In this document: positions 1 to 5,695 of the stretch, piece after piece
How positions within the stretch are numbered: position 1 is the first letter of the stretch
How the letters are laid out: each line of letters opens with the position of its first letter
Assembly: GCA_002474415.1 (NCBI GenBank)
Contig: DLQV01000226.1
Coordinates: 6,248 to 14,370 of the forward strand
Reading direction: 5' to 3'
From: Lachnospiraceae bacterium UBA7598
GTDB taxonomy: Bacteria > Bacillota > Clostridia > Lachnospirales > Lachnospiraceae
Length of the DNA stretch: 8,123 nt
Position numbers and translations under genes: made by a program
The notes under the pieces: model-generated
Databases searched by the model: none
What the model was told of the DNA's origin: nothing
The model's input: the letters and a program-made list of their open reading frames with translations, nothing else

Positions 1-639
1 CGCATCGATCAAACGTTCCATCGTATCCGGAAAGTGGATCTGTTTAACCGCATAATTATACTCACACAGTTCCCTGCGCGCACGAATTTCCCCCGGAAGG
101 AAATCCGTAAGCAGTTCTTCCTCATCCAATGCCTGCCGCATCGTTTTTATCATGAGATTGTTGGTGATCCCGCTGGTCAGCGTATAAACCGGAAGAAAAC
201 AGTTTTCGATTCCCTGATAGGCCTCCGGCGTATACACCACCGGCTGTTCCATCACAAATTTGCCATCCTTAATGTGAACATTTCCGTAAAAAACAAAATA
301 TTTGCCATGTGTCAATGTATTCCGTATATAAGGCATTCGATACCAGATCAACTGGATCTGATGCCCAGGACTTCCAATCACAAGAATTGTTACCTGCATA
401 CGCCTGCCACTTCTCGTCACCGGTGTACGCTCAATACGCGCAACGATCGCAAGCTTGTCCTCTGTCTGCATATTTTCCGATGTCATCTCATCGATTGGCA
501 CTGCATGAGGATACTGTATATAATTTCTGGGAAAATGAAGGAGTATATCACCAACGGTGTATACTCCCATTTTTTCGAATGATTTTTTTGTTTTTTCACC
601 AATGCCTTTGATTTCCGTGATGGATGAATCCTGACGCAT
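1..639 (-). CDS. recG: ATP-dependent DNA helicase RecG, N-terminal part (cut by window edge)
   Basis: Translating the minus strand from the ATG at 637-639 gives 213 codons open to the window edge. The protein begins MRQDSSITEIKGIGEKTKKS. RecG is a branched-DNA helicase that remodels stalled forks and Holliday junctions. Visible family features are the helix-hairpin-helix-like GIGEKTKKSFEKMGV at residues 12-26, the following GDILLHFPRNY at 30-40, an OB-fold wedge region at about 58-150, and the later stretches FLPVYTLTSGI and QIHFPDTMERL that precede the helicase core. The helicase motifs themselves lie outside the window. AAGGAG at 645-650 is well placed for this start. The gene follows the leftward fakA copy by 42 nt with no terminator between them, so it is probably the last visible member of that operon. 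In Bacillus, yloU-yloV is likewise upstream of recG, but with sdaAB-sdaAA in between. Those genes are absent here. Confidence 0.93.
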   Translation of the reverse strand, partial: MRQDSSITEIKGIGEKTKKSFEKMGVYTVGDILLHFPRNYIQYPHAVPIDEMTSENMQTEDKLAIVARIERTPVTRSGRRMQVTILVIGSPGHQIQLIWYRMPYIRNTLTHGKYFVFYGNVHIKDGKFVMEQPVVYTPEAYQGIENCFLPVYTLTSGITNNLMIKTMRQALDEEELLTDFLPGEIRARRELCEYNYAVKQIHFPDTMERLIDA

Positions 640-681
640 ATCTGCTCCTTATTTGTTTCTGTACTGCATAGACGCTAACTT

Positions 682-2352
682 TTATTCTACAGAAATAACA
701 AAATAGTAAATCGGCTGACCACCACAGTTGATCTCTACTTCAACATCCGGGTACTTTTCTTCAATCATTTTTCCGATTTCCTGCGCATGCTCTTCTGTCT
801 CATCTGCACCATAATAAATGCTCACAATGGCAGAATCTTCATCTACCATCGCATCGATCATCTTCATGGTTGTCTCTTTCAGATCCGTGCCGACCGCAAG
901 AATTGCCTTGTCGCCAATTCCCATATAGTCATTCTGTCTGATCTGCATGCCATCAATTTCGGTATCGCGAACCGCATACGTCACCTGACCGGTCTTTACA
1001 TTATCAAGCTCTGCAAGCATAGCTTCTTTATTTTCCTCTGCGGTATAATCCGGAATATAATTTACCAGAGCTACAATTCCCTGCGGAATTGTCTTTGTCG
1101 GAAGCACAATAATATCTTTATCCTCGGTCAGCTCTGCTGCCTGATTTGCCGCCATAATGATATTTTTATTATTTGGCAGAATAAAGATATGATCTGCATT
1201 TACATGATCAATCGCTGCAAGCATATCCTCCGTGCTCGGATTCATGGTCTGTCCACCTTCGATCAGATAATCTGCACCCAGTCCGCGGAAAATCTCATTC
1301 ATTCCCTCACCGATAGATACTGCAATAAATCCTATTTGTTTGCGCGGTTCCTCTTTTTTTGCCGCCTCCTGCTCCTTCTGCTCGGCAGCCACTTTTTCGG
1401 CATCCTTAATCAGTTTTTCCTGATGTTCCTCACGCATATTGTCAATCTTGATCTTTGTCAGAGAACCATAGGTCAGTGCTTTTTGAATAGCAAGTCCCGG
1501 ATCGTTGGTATGTACGTGAGTCTTTACAACCTCATCGTCTGCTACCACAACAATCGAATCTCCGATCGATTCCAGATAAGATTTGTATTCCTGCTCTTCT
1601 TTTTCGGACAATGGACGCGTTAATACAATGATAAACTCCGTGCAGTAACCATATTTAATCTCCTGCTCAGCCGGCTCTGAAACTTTTGCCGTGCTTGCAG
1701 ATGCCGGAGTCTCTTCAATCGAATAATCGATTTCTTTTCCAAGAAGAGAATCATATGCTCCTTTTAACACCTGAAGAAGTCCCTGTCCACCGGAATCCAC
1801 TACGCCTGCCTGCTTTAAGACCGGAAGCATTTCCGGCGTCTGGCTCAAAACATAGTCCGCATGTTTGATCACTTCATCACAGAAATAAACGAGATCTTCT
1901 GTCTCCTGTGCCAGATCAAGTGCCTTATCTGCCGCACCCTTTGCAACGGTAAGAATGGTTCCTTCCTTTGGCTTCATAACTGCTTTGTAAGCAGTTTCTA
2001 CCGCTTTCTGGAATGCATCACATAAAACAGATACATCTACCTCATCATACTCTTTGATAACTTTACAGAAACCGCGGAAAAGCTGGGATAAAATAACACC
2101 GGAATTACCTCTTGCTCCACGAAGGGAACCGGAAGAAATTGCTTTTGCAAGTTCTTTCATTGTCGGATTGGATAACGCGCTGACTTCACGTGCTGCAGAC
2201 ATGATTGTCATTGACATATTGGTACCGGTATCTCCATCCGGAACCGGAAATACATTCAGCTCATTAATCCACTCTTTTTTTGCGTCCAGATTTTTTGCTG
2301 CTGCAAGAAACATTCTGGACAAACTCTCCGTATTGATACTTGTAATCTCCAA
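682..2352 (-). CDS. fakA: FakA/YloV-type fatty-acid kinase catalytic subunit (DAK2 domain), copy 1
   Basis: This 556-aa protein matches the DAK2-fusion family (YloV/FakA). The family transfers ATP phosphate to fatty acids bound by a separate FakB (DegV-type) carrier, feeding exogenous fatty acids into phospholipid synthesis. The N-terminal DhaL-like kinase domain (about 1-205) contains VFPVPDGDTGTNM with metal-binding Asp39 and Asp41, GSLRGARGNSG at 75-85, and GVVDSGGQGLL at 183-193. The middle domain has Cys237 in YGYCTEF and the pair His279/His281 in THVHTND, matching the zinc-site pattern I recall for FakA. A charged Lys/Glu/Ala-rich linker (about 312-338) leads to a DegV-like C-terminal domain with GGQTMNPSTED and LPTKTIPQG. 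The chosen start is TTG at 2352. GGAGG lies 8 nt upstream, and this start aligns without a gap to the GTG start of copy 2. An earlier TTG at 2373 lies upstream of that ribosome site. No fakB is visible, so the substrate carrier is encoded elsewhere. Confidence 0.92.
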   Translation of the reverse strand: MEITSINTESLSRMFLAAAKNLDAKKEWINELNVFPVPDGDTGTNMSMTIMSAAREVSALSNPTMKELAKAISSGSLRGARGNSGVILSQLFRGFCKVIKEYDEVDVSVLCDAFQKAVETAYKAVMKPKEGTILTVAKGAADKALDLAQETEDLVYFCDEVIKHADYVLSQTPEMLPVLKQAGVVDSGGQGLLQVLKGAYDSLLGKEIDYSIEETPASASTAKVSEPAEQEIKYGYCTEFIIVLTRPLSEKEEQEYKSYLESIGDSIVVVADDEVVKTHVHTNDPGLAIQKALTYGSLTKIKIDNMREEHQEKLIKDAEKVAAEQKEQEAAKKEEPRKQIGFIAVSIGEGMNEIFRGLGADYLIEGGQTMNPSTEDMLAAIDHVNADHIFILPNNKNIIMAANQAAELTEDKDIIVLPTKTIPQGIVALVNYIPDYTAEENKEAMLAELDNVKTGQVTYAVRDTEIDGMQIRQNDYMGIGDKAILAVGTDLKETTMKMIDAMVDEDSAIVSIYYGADETEEHAQEIGKMIEEKYPDVEVEINCGGQPIYYFVISVE

Positions 2353-2360
2353 TTTCTTAT

Positions 2361-2365
2361 CCTCC
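2361..2365 (-). promoter_or_regulatory. Ribosome binding site deciding the fakA copy 1 start
   Basis: GGAGG on the minus strand lies in the 13-nt gap after the Asp23-family stop codon (2366-2368). It is 8 nt before the TTG at 2350-2352. This placement selects TTG at 2352 over the TTG at 2373, which overlaps the upstream stop region and has no comparable site. Confidence 0.8.
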
Positions 2366-2725
2366 CTAGTCAATCACGCGGACGCCTTCGACGTAGATAT
2401 TGATCTTATTGATCTTCATGCCCGTAAATGACTCCACTTTATACTTCACAGTCTCAATTAGATTTTCAGAAACTGTGCAAATGCTTACACCGTAAGCAAC
2501 GATCACATGAAAATCAATATTGATCAGATTTTCATCTTCAATCGTGACGCTGATACCATGTGTCAGATAATCCCGTTTCAGCAGCTTCACCAGTCCGTCT
2601 TTCATATTAACAGCTGCCATACCGACAATACCAAAACATTCTACCGCAACAGAACCTGCGTAAGTGGCAATGACATCGTCTTCCACCAAAACCTTTCCAT
2701 ATTGGGTATCTATCTGTCCCTTCAT
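2366..2725 (-). CDS. yloU: Asp23/Gls24-family envelope stress protein (YloU type), copy 1
   Basis: This 119-aa protein matches the Asp23/Gls24 (alkaline shock protein) family. These small cytosolic or membrane-associated proteins are linked to cell-envelope stress, and their biochemical activity is poorly defined. Family landmarks are VIATYAGSVAVECFGIVGM near residues 18-36, IDFHVIVAYGVSI near 70-82, and the C-terminal INIYVEGVRVID. The ATG at 2723-2725 was chosen because GGAGG lies 7 nt upstream and the start matches copy 2 exactly. A 149-aa extension to 2815 is possible on paper but would begin upstream of the -10 box at 2783-2788. The stop is 13 nt from the fakA start, so the two are translationally close partners in one operon. 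The same pairing recurs in copy 2, which argues that the association is functional. Confidence 0.93.
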   Translation of the reverse strand: MKGQIDTQYGKVLVEDDVIATYAGSVAVECFGIVGMAAVNMKDGLVKLLKRDYLTHGISVTIEDENLINIDFHVIVAYGVSICTVSENLIETVKYKVESFTGMKINKINIYVEGVRVID

Positions 2726-2782
2726 ACTTGTACCTCCAATATTCGTAAACCATCTCATAGGTATTACATCATAGTTACTCAT

Positions 2783-2811
2783 ATTATAACCATTTTTCCT
2801 GCAAATGTAAA
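2783..2811 (-). promoter_or_regulatory. Promoter of the leftward asp23-fakA-recG operon
   Basis: On the minus strand, TTTACA (2806-2811), a 17-nt spacer and a perfect TATAAT (2783-2788) form a near-consensus sigma-A promoter. The predicted transcript start is near 2776. This leaves about a 50-nt leader before the Asp23 ATG. The promoter lies back-to-back with that of rpmB, with fewer than 40 nt between the two -35 boxes. Confidence 0.8.
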
Positions 2812-2848
2812 CCAAATGTAATTTATTTCATTTTTTTATAAGTTTTTC

Positions 2849-2877
2849 TTGCATTTACAGAAGGAATCTGTTAATAT
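2849..2877 (+). promoter_or_regulatory. Promoter of rpmB
   Basis: TTGCAT (2849-2854), a 17-nt spacer and TAATAT (2872-2877) fit a sigma-A promoter. The expected transcript start is near 2884, about 48 nt before the rpmB ATG. The leader carries a short hairpin, AGCTT-GAAA-AAGCT (2891-2904), just upstream of the ribosome binding site. Its role is unknown. Confidence 0.7.
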
Positions 2878-2931
2878 ATCTTATGTTGTGAGCTTGAAAA
2901 AGCTTAGTGAAATGCAAGGAGGTGCAAAATC

Positions 2932-3117
2932 ATGGCAAAGTGTGCAATTTGTGAAAAGGGTGTACATTACGGAAATAATGTCAGCCATTCTCATAGAAGA
3001 TCAAACAGAATGTGGAAATCAAACATCAAGTCTGTGAAGGCAGTAGTTAACGGTACTCCTAAGAAGATTTATGTTTGCACACAGTGCTTGAAGTCTGGTA
3101 AGGTTGAGAGAGCCTAA
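2932..3117 (+). CDS. rpmB: 50S ribosomal protein L28 (four-cysteine form)
   Basis: This 61-aa protein is L28 of the large ribosomal subunit. It begins MAKCAICEKGVHYGNNVSHS and continues with an RRSNRMWKSN segment typical of the family. Cys4/Cys7 and Cys49/Cys52 form two CxxC pairs, so this is the zinc-binding form rather than the cysteine-free form made under zinc limitation in some bacteria. AAGGAGGT (2916-2923) sits 8 nt before the ATG. The gene is transcribed alone between a good promoter and a strong terminator. A divergent asp23-fakA operon next to rpmB is a familiar Firmicute arrangement. Here a second asp23-fakA pair also lies downstream. Confidence 0.97.
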   Translation: MAKCAICEKGVHYGNNVSHSHRRSNRMWKSNIKSVKAVVNGTPKKIYVCTQCLKSGKVERA

Positions 3118-3126
3118 GCAGATGGT

Positions 3127-3159
3127 AAAAAAACAGCATATCAATATGCTGTTTTTTTT
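3127..3159 (+). terminator. Rho-independent terminator after rpmB
   Basis: The arms ACAGCATA and TATGCTGT enclose a TCAA loop, followed by a run of eight T. The left arm is preceded by a run of A, so the stem extends with A-T pairs and could also terminate leftward transcription. It lies 9 nt after the rpmB stop codon. Confidence 0.92.
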
Positions 3160-3160
3160 A

Positions 3161-3252
3161 TGTTATGGAGACGAGGAAAATGCACGCATTTATGCGGTGC
3201 ATTTGACGACCGCTAATCAGAGCAAGATGCGCAGAGCACATCTTGTCTCTGT
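3161..3252 (+). repeat. 92-nt intergenic repeat, copy 1
   Basis: This element matches 5539-5630 with no gaps and only three differences (at element positions 9, 65 and 70). It starts immediately after the rpmB terminator. Internal structure includes an imperfect hairpin ATGCACGCA/TGCGGTGCAT (3180-3202) and a long hairpin with arms CAGAGCAAGATG and CATCTTG-T-CTCTG (3218-3251). The 9-mer TGCGGTGCA of the first hairpin recurs downstream at 3260-3268, in register with a similar 9-mer after copy 2, so the true element may extend to about 3268. The sequence is open in one frame but has no start codon with a ribosome site. I do not recognise it as a named RNA family or insertion sequence. Confidence 0.9.
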
Positions 3253-3306
3253 CATCCGTTGCGGTGCAGATATGACAAATTTATAGAATTGCATAGCAGG
3301 TAAAAG

Positions 3307-3335
3307 TTGCTAAATCCTGTTAAAAAGGGTATAAT
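3307..3335 (+). promoter_or_regulatory. Promoter of the rightward asp23-fakA pair
   Basis: TTGCTA (3307-3312), a 17-nt spacer and a perfect TATAAT (3330-3335) give a predicted start near 3342 and a leader of about 57 nt. The leader holds a GC-rich hairpin, AGCCGG/CCGGCT with a 7-nt loop (3356-3374). No T-run follows it, so it is not a terminator. GGAGG (3387-3391) follows, 7 nt before the ATG. Confidence 0.75.
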
Positions 3336-3398
3336 GTCACTATATGACTTTAAACAGCCGGGATCAGTCCGGCTTATCACGGAAACGGAGGTAAACGC

Positions 3399-3758
3399 AT
3401 GAAGGGTTATTTATCGAATGAAAACGGTGAAATCATTATAGAAAATGAAGTTATTGCCCAGTATGCCGGACACGCTGCATTGGAGTGTTTCGGTATTGTC
3501 GGTATGGCAACCATCAGCATGAAGGATGGTATTGCGAAGCTTTTGAAGGGTGACAGTATCAGCAAAGGTGTCAATGTAGTCATCGGTGAGAACAATGAGC
3601 TGTCTATCGATTTCCACATCATTGTGGCATATGGTGTCAGCATTTCAACGGTATGTGATAATCTGATCAGTACCGTTCAGTATTCTATTGAGGAAATGAC
3701 AGGCATGAAGGTGAAGGCAATCAACATCTATGTTGAAGGCGTTCGCGTGATAGATTAA
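3399..3758 (+). CDS. yloU: Asp23/Gls24-family envelope stress protein, copy 2
   Basis: This 119-aa protein is a full-length paralogue of the leftward Asp23 protein. An ungapped hand alignment gives 71 of 119 identical residues (about 60%). The most conserved blocks are ECFGIVGMA at 29-37, MKDG and KLLK at 41-50, IDFHIIVAYGVSI near 70-82, and the last nine residues, which are identical. Divergence is concentrated at residues 4-17 and 51-69. The ATG at 3399 has GGAGG 7 nt upstream. The gene has its own promoter and is followed after 26 nt by the second fakA, so both copies preserve the pair. It could be redundant with copy 1 or serve a different growth condition. The sequence does not say which. 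Confidence 0.93.
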   Translation: MKGYLSNENGEIIIENEVIAQYAGHAALECFGIVGMATISMKDGIAKLLKGDSISKGVNVVIGENNELSIDFHIIVAYGVSISTVCDNLISTVQYSIEEMTGMKVKAINIYVEGVRVID

Positions 3759-3784
3759 TAACATAAATCAGGAGGACAGACAAA

Positions 3785-5464
3785 GTGGCTACAAAGGTAA
3801 TTGATGCCCAGTTGTTACAGAAAGCATTTATTGCTGGCGCATACAACTTAGAGAGAAATAAAGATTATATCAACGAATTGAACGTATTCCCGGTACCAGA
3901 TGGTGATACTGGTTCTAATATGTCACTTACGATCATGGCGGCTGCCAGAGAGGTGAGCGCATTGGAGAATCCATCCATGGATGAGCTTTCCAAGACGATT
4001 TCCAGCGGATCCCTGCGTGGAGCAAGAGGAAATTCCGGAGTTATCTTATCTCAGCTTCTGCGTGGTTTCTGCAAAGAAATCAAGGGCAAGAAGCAGATTA
4101 CGGTATCGGTGCTTTCCGATGGGTTTGTGCGTGCGGTAGAGACTGCGTATAAGGCAGTTATGAAGCCGAAGGAAGGTACGATTCTGACTGTGGCAAAGGG
4201 CGTTGCGGAGAAGGCAGTCGAGCTTTCTGAGATGGATATGGATTTCGAGACATTAGGTCAGGAAATCCTCGATCATGGTAACGAAGTGTTAAAGCAGACA
4301 CCGGAGCTTCTGCCGGTATTAAAGGAAGCAGGCGTGGTAGATTCAGGCGGACAGGGACTGATGGAGTTTCTGACCGGTGCTTACAATGGCCTGACAGGAA
4401 AGGCAGAAATCAGTGAGCCAGCAACATCCGGTGGTGCAGCAAAGGCACAGACGATGTCATCGGAAGAGATTGATACATCCCATATCAAATATGGCTACTG
4501 TACAGAGTTTATCATTATGCTGGAGAAGGAATACAATGCAGAGACGGAAGCGAAGTTCAAGGAGTTCTTAACTTCCATCGGTGATTCTCTCGTTGTTGTT
4601 TCCGATGATGAGATTGTAAAAGTACATGTGCATACGAACCATCCGGGACTTGCCTTTGAGAAGGGACTGGAGTATGGTTCCCTTACAAGCATGAAGATAG
4701 ATAATATGCGTGAGGAGCACAAAGAAAAGGTTATCCACGAGCAGGATCGTAAGAAAGCTGCTGAACAGGAAGCAGCAAAGGAAGTAAAGAAGGAAGCACC
4801 GAAGAAGCCATTTGGTTTTGTGGCAGTATCCGTCGGAGATGGTTTGAATGATATCTTCAAGGATCTCGGCGTCGATCATATCATTGAGGGTGGACAGACG
4901 ATGAATCCAAGTACGGAGGATGTCTTAGATGCGATTTCTAAGGTAAATGCAGAAACTGTATTTGTATTCCCAAACAATAAGAATATTATCTTAGCAGCCA
5001 ATCAGGCAGCCGGGATTGAAGAGGAGAAGAAGGTCATCGTCATTCCAACGAAGACGATTCCACAGGGTATCAGTGCACTCATTTCGTTTGATGAGACAGC
5101 AACTGCGGAGGCAAATCAGGCAGGTATGGAAGATGCAATCACCGCAGTGAAGAGTGGACAGGTAACTTACGCAGTACGTGATACGTCAATCGATGGCAAG
5201 GAGATCAAGACCGGTGATTATATGGGTATTGATGATGCAGGCATCCAGGCGGTCGGAAAGGATATCACAGAGGTGGTAAAGGATCTGATCGGTGCGATGG
5301 CAGATGACGATTCCGAGCTTCTGAGCATCTACTATGGCAGCGATGTTGAGGAAGAAAAGGCGAATGCACTCGTAGAAGCTGTACAGGCTGCTTATCCAGA
5401 TTTTGAAGTGGAAGCCCATGCAGGCGGACAGCCAATCTATTACTACATTTTATCTCTGGAATAA
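3785..5464 (+). CDS. fakA: FakA/YloV-type fatty-acid kinase catalytic subunit (DAK2 domain), copy 2
   Basis: This 559-aa paralogue of the leftward fakA is colinear with it from the first residue. The kinase domain keeps VFPVPDGDTGSNM with Asp39/Asp41, GSLRGARGNSG at 75-85 and GVVDSGGQGL at 183-192. The middle domain keeps Cys239 and His281/His283 (VHVHTNH). The C-terminal DegV-like domain keeps GGQTMNPSTED at 369-379 and IPTKTIPQG at 420-428. The region joining the kinase and middle domains (about 205-233) and the charged linker (about 315-341) differ most between the copies. With every recognisable catalytic and metal site kept, it is predicted to be active. It starts at GTG with AGGAGG (3770-3775) 9 nt upstream. 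Two kinases could pair with different FakB proteins, which is inference because no fakB is in the window. Confidence 0.92.
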   Translation: MATKVIDAQLLQKAFIAGAYNLERNKDYINELNVFPVPDGDTGSNMSLTIMAAAREVSALENPSMDELSKTISSGSLRGARGNSGVILSQLLRGFCKEIKGKKQITVSVLSDGFVRAVETAYKAVMKPKEGTILTVAKGVAEKAVELSEMDMDFETLGQEILDHGNEVLKQTPELLPVLKEAGVVDSGGQGLMEFLTGAYNGLTGKAEISEPATSGGAAKAQTMSSEEIDTSHIKYGYCTEFIIMLEKEYNAETEAKFKEFLTSIGDSLVVVSDDEIVKVHVHTNHPGLAFEKGLEYGSLTSMKIDNMREEHKEKVIHEQDRKKAAEQEAAKEVKKEAPKKPFGFVAVSVGDGLNDIFKDLGVDHIIEGGQTMNPSTEDVLDAISKVNAETVFVFPNNKNIILAANQAAGIEEEKKVIVIPTKTIPQGISALISFDETATAEANQAGMEDAITAVKSGQVTYAVRDTSIDGKEIKTGDYMGIDDAGIQAVGKDITEVVKDLIGAMADDDSELLSIYYGSDVEEEKANALVEAVQAAYPDFEVEAHAGGQPIYYYILSLE

Positions 5465-5475
5465 AGTGAATAAAC

Positions 5476-5497
5476 GAAATTGCCGGATTGCAATTTC
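5476..5497 (+). other. Hairpin just after fakA copy 2
   Basis: GAAATTGC and GCAATTTC form a perfect 8-bp stem with a 6-nt loop, 11 nt after the stop codon. No T-tract follows, so it is more likely a 3'-end stabilising or accessory hairpin than the terminator, which is the next stem. Confidence 0.5.
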
Positions 5498-5503
5498 ATG
5501 TAT

Positions 5504-5541
5504 AAATCCTGACAGAACGAACGTGTTTGTCAGGATTTTGT
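5504..5541 (+). terminator. Terminator of the rightward asp23-fakA pair
   Basis: AAATCCTGACA and TGTCAGGATTT form an 11-bp perfect stem with a 13-nt loop. It is followed only by TG and TT before the sequence loses its T content, so termination may be incomplete. The second copy of the intergenic repeat begins at its 3' foot. Confidence 0.75.
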
Positions 5542-5630
5542 TATGGCGACGAGGAAAATGCACGCATTTATGCGGTGCATTTGACGACCGCTAATCAGAG
5601 CAGGATGTGCAGAGCACATCTTGTCTCTGT
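5539..5630 (+). repeat. 92-nt intergenic repeat, copy 2
   Basis: This is an ungapped match to 3161-3252 with 89 of 92 identical positions, in the same orientation and again directly after a terminator. Of the three changes, the A-to-G at element position 65 turns an A-U pair of the long hairpin into G-U. The C-to-T at position 70 repairs a C/A mismatch, giving GATGTG/CACATC around a 5-nt loop. The hairpin occupies 5596-5629. A TGCCGTGCA follows at 5638-5646, in register with TGCGGTGCA after copy 1. The element ends about 65 nt before the MATE transporter gene. Confidence 0.9.
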
Positions 5631-5672
5631 GTAAAACTGCCGTGCACAGATGTATGTATAAGATTTGAGAGA

Positions 5673-5678
5673 TATAAT
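5673..5678 (+). promoter_or_regulatory. Possible -10 box upstream of the MATE gene
   Basis: A perfect TATAAT lies here, but the hexamer 17 nt upstream is a poor -35 (ATGTAT). The implied transcript start near 5685 would fall inside or after the AGGAGG at 5680-5685. A TATAAG at 5657-5662 is an alternative, also without a good -35. The true promoter may need an activator, or expression may come from read-through of the terminator at 5504-5541. Confidence 0.3.
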
Positions 5679-5695
5679 TAGGAGGAATCTGGAAG

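Noticed and set aside
34..582. Rightward open frame of 182 codons at the left edge
   Set aside because: It is the opposite-strand shadow of recG, whose translation matches a known family throughout. The rightward product has no recognisable domain.
787..1623. Rightward open frame of 278 codons opposite fakA copy 1
   Set aside because: It is antisense to a clearly conserved kinase frame. Its composition (Cys, Ile, His, Arg rich) is typical of shadow frames, and it has no ribosome site.
2726..2815. N-terminal 30-residue extension of the leftward Asp23 protein
   Set aside because: The extended start lies upstream of the -10 box at 2783-2788 and so would not be in the transcript. The ATG at 2725 has the ribosome site and matches copy 2.
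3161..3252. Repeat as a CRISPR unit or transposon end
   Set aside because: There are only two copies, 2.4 kb apart in the same orientation, with genes between them rather than spacers. No transposase or clear terminal inverted repeat is visible.
3104..3286. A 60-codon open frame running through repeat copy 1
   Set aside because: It starts at a TTG inside the end of rpmB without a ribosome site and crosses the rpmB terminator. The same frame is open in copy 2 but stops right after the repeat. One of the three differences is silent and two change the residue, which is no evidence for coding.
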